From JASFRI01 sp050115015 (GTDB lineage: Bacteria > Acidobacteriota > Polarisedimenticolia > CBDVAL01): 6,236 nt of DNA. The notes below the pieces were generated by a model. The model was not told where the DNA came from, did no database searches, and was given only the letters and a program-made list of their open reading frames with translations. The position numbers and the translations under genes were made by a program. The DNA is taken from positions 1 through 6,236 of the forward strand of contig JASFRI010000257.1 in the NCBI GenBank assembly GCA_050115015.1, in the 5' to 3' direction. Below are positions 1 through 5,022 of this stretch, piece by piece (the stretch's first letter is position 1; each line of letters opens with the position of its first letter).

Positions 1-463
1 CCTCGGCGGCCGGGAGCCCCAGGAGCGCGGAGGCGGCGGGGTTCAGGCTGGCGATCTCCCCGTCGAAGCCCAGGGTGATCATCCCCGCCGGCGTCACGCG
101 GAACACCTGGTCGAGCAGGACCGCCTGCTCCTCGAGACGCAGCCGCTCCAGCCGGAGGCGGTCGATCATCCGGTTGTAGATCCGGATCAGCTCGTCCATC
201 TCCGGCTGTCCCACCTCCCGGAAGTGGGAGGTGAAGTCCTGCTCGTCGATGAGCTCCGCCCCCGTGCGAATCAGGTCGAGGGGGACGAAGAACGCCCGCA
301 TCAGCAGGTATCCCGAGGCCAGCGAGGCCGCGAACAGCAGCTCCACCACCAGCAGCCAGACGCGGTTCTCCAGCAGGACGATCACCGCGATGGCGGCCAG
401 GATCCCGTGGACCGCGAGGAGGTGGGCGAAGATCTTGAACCGCAGGCTGATCCGGCGGCTCAT
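1..463 (-). CDS. Sensor histidine kinase, N-terminal part (two TM helices, HAMP-like, PAS); 3' end outside window
   Basis: Membrane-bound sensor kinase; the 154 visible codons stop at the left edge, before the expected phospho-acceptor His and ATPase domains, so the kinase assignment rests on the N-terminal layout and on being next to a response regulator. It begins MSRRISLRFKIFAHLLAVHG, with helix 1 at about 11-31, a turn of only a few residues (ENRVW), helix 2 at about 37-56, a HAMP-like segment from about 57 to 112 (PLDLIRTGAELIDEQDF, then VGQPEMDELIRIYNRMIDRL), and a PAS-type start at about 117-150 (FRVTPAGMITLGFDGEIASL, NPAASALLGL). There is essentially no periplasmic domain. The ATG at 463 was chosen because no in-frame ATG, GTG or TTG lies between it and the regulator stop; it has no well-placed ribosome binding site. 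Wording of the HAMP and PAS parts matches kinases I know beside NtrC-type regulators of similar pump operons. Confidence 0.88.
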   Translation of the reverse strand, partial: MSRRISLRFKIFAHLLAVHGILAAIAVIVLLENRVWLLVVELLFAASLASGYLLMRAFFVPLDLIRTGAELIDEQDFTSHFREVGQPEMDELIRIYNRMIDRLRLERLRLEEQAVLLDQVFRVTPAGMITLGFDGEIASLNPAASALLGLPAAE

Positions 464-483
464 CGGAGCGGTGCGGCGCTCCG
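464..483 (-). repeat. Perfect 7-bp inverted repeat (hairpin) between regulator and kinase
   Basis: Read on the minus strand: CGGAGCG, loop CCGCAC, CGCTCCG. The stem is seven perfect pairs, five of them G-C in a row of mixed order, with a 6-base loop. It fills 20 of the 22 bases between the regulator stop (TGA, 488-486) and the kinase ATG (463), and its last base touches the ATG. No T-run follows, so it is not an intrinsic terminator. The only Shine-Dalgarno-like GGAG in the gap lies in its 5' arm, 15 bases from the ATG. It could restrain kinase initiation unless opened by ribosomes finishing the regulator; that role is inference. Confidence 0.55.
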
Positions 484-485
484 GG

Positions 486-1871
486 TCACGAGACCTCGAC
501 GTCGATGCCGTACTTCTTCAACCGGCGATAGAGGGAGGGGCGGCTGAGACCCAGCGCCTCCGCGACCCGGGAGAGATTCCCCTCGTAGTGACGCACGCAC
601 TTGGTGATCATCGCGCGCTCCATCTCCTCGAGGGTCATCGCCCCGACCGCCGGCAGCGGGGCGGAGCGCCCGCCCCCCTCGCCGTCCAGCCCCTCCAGGG
701 CGAGCAGGTCCTCGACCCCGAGCCGATCCCCCTCCTGGATGAGCACCGCCCGCTCGAGGGTCTGGCGCAGCTGCCGCACGTTGCCGGGCCACGGCCGGGC
801 CCGGAGCCAGTCGAGGGCGCCTTCCTCCAGGCGCGGTGCCGTCCGGCGGTAGACCCGCGCCAGGCCCTGCAGGAAGTGACCGGCGAGCCGCGGGATGTCC
901 TCCGGACGCTCCCGGAGGGCCGGAAGCCGCACGGTGATCAGGTTCAGCCGGTACAGCAGGTCCTCCCGGAAACGTCCCTGATCCACCGCCTCGGCGAGAT
1001 CCCGGTTCGTGGCCGAGATCACCCGGACGTCCACCGACCGTGGCCGGCTGGACCCGAGAACCTCGTAGGTGCGATCCTGTAGCACCCGCAGGAGCTTCAC
1101 CTGGGAGGACGGGTCCAGGTCCCCGATCTCGTCGAGGAAGATCGTACCGCCGTCCGCCACCTCGAAGCGGCCCTTGCGATCGACCCGGGCGTCGGTGAAG
1201 GCCCCCCGGACGTGCCCGAACATCTCGCTCTCGAACAGCGTGGAGGCGATCCCTCCCAGGTTCACCTTGACGAAGGGGCGTCCCGCACGGCGGCTGTTGC
1301 GATGGATCGCGTCCGCGACGAGCTCCTTGCCCGTGCCGCTCTCACCGGTGATCAGCACCGACGCATCCGTCGGCGCGACCCGGCCAATCACCTCGAGGAT
1401 GCGCAGGAACTGCGGATCCTCTCCCACCAGACCGTGGAGGTCGAGCCTGGCCTCGAGCTCCCGCCGGGTCGGCGGACTCGCCCGCGGCATCTCACGCCGG
1501 GCGTCGGCAAGGCTAAGCGCCGTCTCGACCGCCTGGAGGAGCTGGGCGTTCGTCCACGGCTTCGTGATGAAGTCCGCCGCCCCCCGCTTGATCCCCTCCA
1601 CCGCAAGCGCGATGGAGCCCCAGGCGGTCATCAGGATCACGGGAACGTCCGGACGAAGGGCCCTGGCGCGGGCCAGCAGCTCGAGACCTTCCTCCCCGGT
1701 GGTGGACCGGGAGAAGTTCATGTCCTGCAGGACGAGGTCGTAGCGCCGACGCTCCAGCCGCTCCAGGGCCCCCCGGGGGTCCACCGCGCTCTCCGAGGGC
1801 TGGCCGTGCTGCTTCAGGAGCAGCTCCAGCGAGGCCACCACGGAAGGGTCGTCGTCGACGATGAGGATCAT
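486..1871 (-). CDS. Sigma-54-dependent response regulator, NtrC family (receiver-AAA+-Fis HTH)
   Basis: Cytoplasmic transcription activator, 461 aa, the usual length for NtrC-type regulators. The receiver domain (1-120) has acidic pocket Asp6-Asp8, phospho-acceptor Asp50, Thr82 and Lys104 (ITKPW). The AAA+ domain (about 148-375) has Walker A GESGTGKE at 176-183, Walker B TIFLDEIGD at 243-251, an arginine-finger region FREDLLYRLN at 301-310 and sensor II WPGNVRQLRQ at 361-370. A Fis-type helix-turn-helix is at about 415-455 (GNLSRVAEALGLSRPSLYRR). The sigma-54-contact loop reads GAFTDA (223-228) instead of GAFTGA, and the receiver has a polar loop, FSRSTTGEEG, just after Asp50. The start ATG at 1871 gives a clean MILIVDDDP; the frame upstream of it is a shadow of permease 2. 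Its partner is very likely the kinase encoded next. It probably activates the pump operon and perhaps other genes from -24/-12 promoters. Confidence 0.97.
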   Translation of the reverse strand: MILIVDDDPSVVASLELLLKQHGQPSESAVDPRGALERLERRRYDLVLQDMNFSRSTTGEEGLELLARARALRPDVPVILMTAWGSIALAVEGIKRGAADFITKPWTNAQLLQAVETALSLADARREMPRASPPTRRELEARLDLHGLVGEDPQFLRILEVIGRVAPTDASVLITGESGTGKELVADAIHRNSRRAGRPFVKVNLGGIASTLFESEMFGHVRGAFTDARVDRKGRFEVADGGTIFLDEIGDLDPSSQVKLLRVLQDRTYEVLGSSRPRSVDVRVISATNRDLAEAVDQGRFREDLLYRLNLITVRLPALRERPEDIPRLAGHFLQGLARVYRRTAPRLEEGALDWLRARPWPGNVRQLRQTLERAVLIQEGDRLGVEDLLALEGLDGEGGGRSAPLPAVGAMTLEEMERAMITKCVRHYEGNLSRVAEALGLSRPSLYRRLKKYGIDVEVS

Positions 1872-1875
1872 CCCG

Positions 1876-1882
1876 CCTACTC
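1876..1882 (-). promoter_or_regulatory. Weak ribosome binding site of the response regulator
   Basis: GAGTAGG, containing the permease 2 stop TAG, ends 4 bases before the ATG at 1871. It is a poor match and close to the start, so translation of the regulator probably depends on ribosomes ending permease 2, which would keep its level below or tied to that of the pump. Confidence 0.4.
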
Positions 1883-3070
1883 GTAGTGAAGGGCCGCGGC
1901 GGGCTGCACCCGCGTGGCCAGCCAGGAGGGATACAGGCCGCTCAGGGTGGCCAGCAAGAGGATCACCCCGCTCGCCAGCAGGATCCCCGCGACGAACACC
2001 GGCGCGGGGAAGAAGCCGACCAGATCCAGCAACGGCAACTGCACCAGCAGGACGATGCCCAGGGCCAGCCCCAGGGCCGTCAGGATCCAGAGCTCCCCGA
2101 GGATCTGCGCCCGGATCTGGCCGCCCCGGGCGCCGGTGGCGCGGCGCAGGCCGATCTCGCCCGTCCGCTGGGTCACATTCTGCCACAGGACACCGATCAG
2201 CCCGAGGCCCACCATGAGCATCAGGAAGCCGGCGACGAGCCCCCCCCCGAGGACCGGCGCCAGGTTGAGCCGATGGTAGGTCTCCCGCATCTCGCCCACC
2301 CGCCGGACCTCGAAGTTGTAGGACCGGGCCACCGCCTGCAGCCGGTCGACGATCTCCTCCTCGCGGCGCGGGTCCGTGCCGGGCCGCATCCGGAGGACGA
2401 GGCTGCGCGGCGGGCGGCTGTCCGGATCGCGGAGCTCGACTCGCTCCAGCAGGTAGGGGACGGGAGCGGAGAACTCGCCGGACTTGCGGTACGCCGCCAG
2501 CACCCCGACCACCCGGGCCTCGCGGCCGGAAACCTGCCACGGCAGGCGCTGCCCGACCGGGTCCTCCTCCCCGAACAGGTCCCGGGCCAGGAGACGGTTC
2601 ACCACCACCGGCACCCAGGAGCGGGCCGCATCGTCCTCCTGGAAGAACCGTCCCGCCTCGAGATCCAGGCCCATGACGTCCCCGAAGTCGTCGGTCACCC
2701 AGGTGACCTGCATCATCAGGTTGCGGCCGTCCACCTCCTGCCCCAGCCTCGAGGTGCTGCCGTCGTAGGGGACGTCGCTGGCTCCGGCGACCCGCTCCAC
2801 CCCGTCGATGGCCCGCGCCTCGTCGAGGAGGCGCGCAAAGGTCTCCACCTGCTCGGCGCTCCAGGTGTCGTCGCTGCGCTGGCCGACGTCGATGCGGACG
2901 CTCCAGACGTTCTCGTGTCGGAAACCGGTGGGCCGGCGGTAGTTGTCGACGAGCAGGATGGCCGAGCTCGCCACCGCGAACACCACCAGGAAGGAGACGA
3001 AGATCTCCACGATGAGGAGGGCGTTCATCCGCTTCCGGTGCCAGACGATCTTGAGCAGGTGCCGGATCAT
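1877..3070 (-). CDS. MacB/FtsX-type ABC transporter permease 2
   Basis: Second inner-membrane permease of the pump, 397 aa, with the same fold as permease 1 but clearly different sequence. It begins MIRHLLKIVWHRKRMN, with helix 1 at about 17-41, a periplasmic core domain at about 45-268, and helices at about 274-297, 323-345 and 358-380. FtsX-domain signatures are TGEIGLRRATGAR at 303-315 and SGLYPSWLATRVQPAAAL at 377-394. Start at 3070 overlaps the permease 1 stop by 4 bases, which points to coupled translation and roughly equal amounts of the two subunits. A run of nine G (2240-2248 on the minus strand) codes three glycines at 275-277, just at the start of the second helix. The stop TAG at 1879-1877 is only 5 bases before the regulator. 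The periplasmic domain sequence (for example SDVPYDGSTSRLGQEVDG) is not diagnostic of substrate. Confidence 0.95.
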   Translation of the reverse strand: MIRHLLKIVWHRKRMNALLIVEIFVSFLVVFAVASSAILLVDNYRRPTGFRHENVWSVRIDVGQRSDDTWSAEQVETFARLLDEARAIDGVERVAGASDVPYDGSTSRLGQEVDGRNLMMQVTWVTDDFGDVMGLDLEAGRFFQEDDAARSWVPVVVNRLLARDLFGEEDPVGQRLPWQVSGREARVVGVLAAYRKSGEFSAPVPYLLERVELRDPDSRPPRSLVLRMRPGTDPRREEEIVDRLQAVARSYNFEVRRVGEMRETYHRLNLAPVLGGGLVAGFLMLMVGLGLIGVLWQNVTQRTGEIGLRRATGARGGQIRAQILGELWILTALGLALGIVLLVQLPLLDLVGFFPAPVFVAGILLASGVILLLATLSGLYPSWLATRVQPAAALHYE

Positions 3071-4305
3071 GCGGACCTCCCGCTGAGCGCCTGGGCGGGA
3101 TGCAGGCGGGACATCCGCCAGGCGGGATAGACGCCCGAGAGCACGCCGAAGACGGTCGCGAGCAGCAGGCCGTAGAGGAAGATGCGCAGGTTCAGGCCGA
3201 GCTCCGCATACGGGATGATCCCGCTGGCGCTGACCGCCGCCAGCGCGACCCACGAGAGGGCGAGGCCCAGGGTCCCTCCCACCAGGGTCAGGATCACGTT
3301 CTCGGTGATGAACTGCCCCACCAGCGTCCCGGACGAGGCGCCGAAGGCCTTGCGCACGCCGATCTCCGGCGCACGCTCCAGGATGCGGCTCAGGTTGATG
3401 TTGATGAGGTTCAGCGTCGGCAGCAGCATGAACAGGAGCATCCCCAGGAGGATCAGCCCGCGGAGCCATGCGGCCCTCTCCCCGCCGGTCTCCTGGCCGA
3501 ACATGGCCCTCGCCCACGACTCGAACAGGGTGTCGGCACCGCCCTGGAGCGTGTCGAACTGCCGGTCCGGGAACTCGACGCGCCGCAGGCGCGCGTCCAC
3601 CTCCGCCTTGATGGCCGGGAAGTCCGCACGGTCCTTCGCGACGATGATCCCCACGAAGTTCCCGACCAGCTCCCTCCGGTAGGTATCCCCCTTGATGGTG
3701 CCGATCGGGGCCCAGATCTCCGAGAAGGCCATGAGGCGCACCATCGGAACATCGCGGACGACCCCCACGACGCGGAAGGACGAGCCCTCGAGAGGGATCG
3801 TCCGGCCCAGGGCCGGCCCCTCCCCGAAGAAGCGCCGGCGGGTGGTCTCGTTGATGACCACGACCCGGTTCCCGTTCCGGTCGTCCTCCTCGCCGAAGGG
3901 ACCACCCTCGACGAAGTCGTAGTCCATCACCTGCCAGAACGCCGCGTCGGTGCGCTTCAGGAAGGCGACGATCTTGCGGCCCTCGTGATACACGGGGATC
4001 CGGTCCGGCATCCCGGCCACCGCGACGCGCTCCACGTCCGGCAACGTCCGGATCCAGCGGTCCAGGAAGCCGTAGCCCGCCGCTGCGCCGCGGCTCACCT
4101 GCGGGCCCGACAGGACCATGTTCGTCACGTAGAGGCTGCGTCCGGAGCGCGGGTCCACCGCATGGGGCGCGAACAGGTGGTCCATCACCGCGGTCACCAG
4201 CATCAGCACCAGCAGGGTGAAGGAGATCCCGAACAGGCTGATGAAGGTGAAGAACTTCCGCCGCAGAAGGACCTTCCAGGCGATCTTCAGGTAGCTCCTC
4301 AGCAT
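3067..4305 (-). CDS. MacB/FtsX-type ABC transporter permease 1
   Basis: Inner-membrane permease, 412 aa, with the MacB layout but no ATPase. A short basic amphipathic start (MLRSYLKIAWKVLLRRK) leads into membrane helix 1 at about 18-41. A periplasmic core domain of about 240 residues follows (about 45-280; MacB_PCD type). Three C-terminal helices lie at about 283-305, 331-357 and 375-396. The FtsX-domain signature is clear: RAPEIGVRKAFGAS at 311-324 after helix 2 and SGVYPAWRMSRLHPAQAL at 390-407 at the C-terminus. The start at 4305 is set by the ribosome binding site; the stop TGA overlaps the ATG of permease 2 by 4 bases (ATGA). It likely pairs with permease 2 to form a heterodimer driven by the upstream ATPase. 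Substrates of such pumps range from macrolides and peptides to lipoproteins and siderophores; nothing here decides between them. Confidence 0.95.
   Translation of the reverse strand: MLRSYLKIAWKVLLRRKFFTFISLFGISFTLLVLMLVTAVMDHLFAPHAVDPRSGRSLYVTNMVLSGPQVSRGAAAGYGFLDRWIRTLPDVERVAVAGMPDRIPVYHEGRKIVAFLKRTDAAFWQVMDYDFVEGGPFGEEDDRNGNRVVVINETTRRRFFGEGPALGRTIPLEGSSFRVVGVVRDVPMVRLMAFSEIWAPIGTIKGDTYRRELVGNFVGIIVAKDRADFPAIKAEVDARLRRVEFPDRQFDTLQGGADTLFESWARAMFGQETGGERAAWLRGLILLGMLLFMLLPTLNLININLSRILERAPEIGVRKAFGASSGTLVGQFITENVILTLVGGTLGLALSWVALAAVSASGIIPYAELGLNLRIFLYGLLLATVFGVLSGVYPAWRMSRLHPAQALSGRSA
3076..3081 (-). promoter_or_regulatory. Ribosome binding site of permease 2
   Basis: GGGAGG lies within the last codons of permease 1, 5 bases before the ATG at 3070. 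It decides the start: the reading frame is open much further upstream (to 3517), but that extension overlaps permease 1 and is low in hydrophobic residues, unlike any permease N-terminus. Confidence 0.7.
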
Positions 4306-4313
4306 GGCGTCGT

Positions 4314-4319
4314 CACCTC
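4314..4319 (-). promoter_or_regulatory. Ribosome binding site of permease 1, overlapping the ATPase stop codon
   Basis: GAGGTG shares two bases with the TGA stop of the ATPase (4320-4318) and lies 8 bases before the ATG at 4305. A ribosome finishing the ATPase sits on the next start signal, so the two are probably translationally coupled, as expected for subunits of one complex. Confidence 0.7.
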
Positions 4320-5004
4320 ACTGGACCTGGCGGCCGTCGAAGAGGCGGAGCGTGCGATCCGTCTCCCCGGCGAGCTCGGGATCGTGGGTGACCATGACCA
4401 CGGTGGTCCCGTCGGCCTGGTTGAGGTCCTTGAGGATCCCCATGATCTCCTGGCCCATGTGGCTGTCCAGGTTCCCCGTGGGCTCGTCCGCCAGCAGGAT
4501 CCGGGGCCTGCCGACCACGGCCCTGGCGATGGCCACCCGCTGCTGCTGCCCGCCGCTGAGCTGCGAGGGGAAATGGTGTACCCGCGAGCCGAGCCCCACG
4601 CGGTCCAGGGCCGCAAGGGCCATCCGGCGGCGCTCCTTTCCCGTGAGCCGGCGGTACAGGAGGGGGATCTCGACGTTGTCCAGCACGGTGAGGTCCGGGA
4701 TGAGGTGGAAGCTCTGGAAGATGAACCCGAGCTTCTCGTTGCGCAGGCCGGCCACCTCCCGGTCGCGGTACGCATGGATCGGCGCGCCGTCCAGGTGCAC
4801 CCGGCCGCGGGAGGGGCGATCCAGCAGCCCGATCAGGTTCAGCAGGGTGCTCTTGCCGCACCCGGACGGGCCCATCACCGAGACGAGCTCTCCCCTCCGG
4901 ATGGTCAGGTTGACGCTCTCCAGCGCCGTGGTCTCGATCCGTTCCGTGCGGTAGACCTTGCTGACGTCTTCCATCCGGATCATGTCGCCGTTCATGTCAT
5001 CCAT
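4318..5004 (-). CDS. ABC transporter ATPase, MacB/LolD family
   Basis: Cytoplasmic nucleotide-binding subunit (228 aa) that powers the two permeases encoded next. All ABC ATPase motifs are present: Walker A GPSGCGKST at 45-53, Q-loop Gln97 in FIFQSF, signature LSGGQQQR at 149-156, Walker B ILLADEP at 169-175 with catalytic Glu174, D-loop residues NLD at 178-180, and H-loop His207 in VTHDPE. The length and the LSGGQQQRVAIARA and LADEPTGNLDS wording are those of the MacB/LolD/FtsE group, which works with FtsX-fold permeases by mechanotransmission rather than classic channel transport. Unlike E. coli MacB, the ATPase is a free protein, not fused to the permease. The start at 5004 has a good ribosome binding site. 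The protein ends in TGA (4320-4318), 12 bases before the first permease. The motifs give no sign of inactivation. Confidence 0.97.
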   Translation of the reverse strand: MDDMNGDMIRMEDVSKVYRTERIETTALESVNLTIRRGELVSVMGPSGCGKSTLLNLIGLLDRPSRGRVHLDGAPIHAYRDREVAGLRNEKLGFIFQSFHLIPDLTVLDNVEIPLLYRRLTGKERRRMALAALDRVGLGSRVHHFPSQLSGGQQQRVAIARAVVGRPRILLADEPTGNLDSHMGQEIMGILKDLNQADGTTVVMVTHDPELAGETDRTLRLFDGRQVQ

Positions 5005-5013
5005 GCTGATGCT

Positions 5014-5019
5014 CTCCTC
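5014..5019 (-). promoter_or_regulatory. Ribosome binding site of the ABC ATPase
   Basis: GAGGAG lies 9 bases before the ATG at 5004, inside the 18-base gap after the adaptor stop (TAG, 5025-5023). It supports the first of four closely spaced in-frame ATGs (residues 1, 4, 8 and 11) as the start. Confidence 0.7.
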
Positions 5020-5022
5020 GCG

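Noticed and set aside
464..483. The hairpin as a transcription terminator
   Set aside because: No T-run follows the stem and the kinase starts immediately after it.
231..1082. Open frame of 283 codons on the plus strand opposite the regulator and kinase
   Set aside because: Antisense to the conserved AAA+ and Fis domains and without any recognisable motif.
1872..2540. Upstream extension of the response regulator frame
   Set aside because: It overlaps permease 2 and has no domain; the receiver begins exactly at the ATG at 1871.
1886..3130. Open frame of 414 codons on the plus strand opposite permease 2
   Set aside because: Same low-complexity polar composition, exactly opposite a good permease gene; antisense shadow.
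3071..3517. Upstream extension of the permease 2 frame
   Set aside because: It overlaps permease 1, is polar and low in complexity, and would put a non-membrane extension before the normal permease N-terminus; the ATG at 3070 has a good ribosome binding site and an ATGA overlap.
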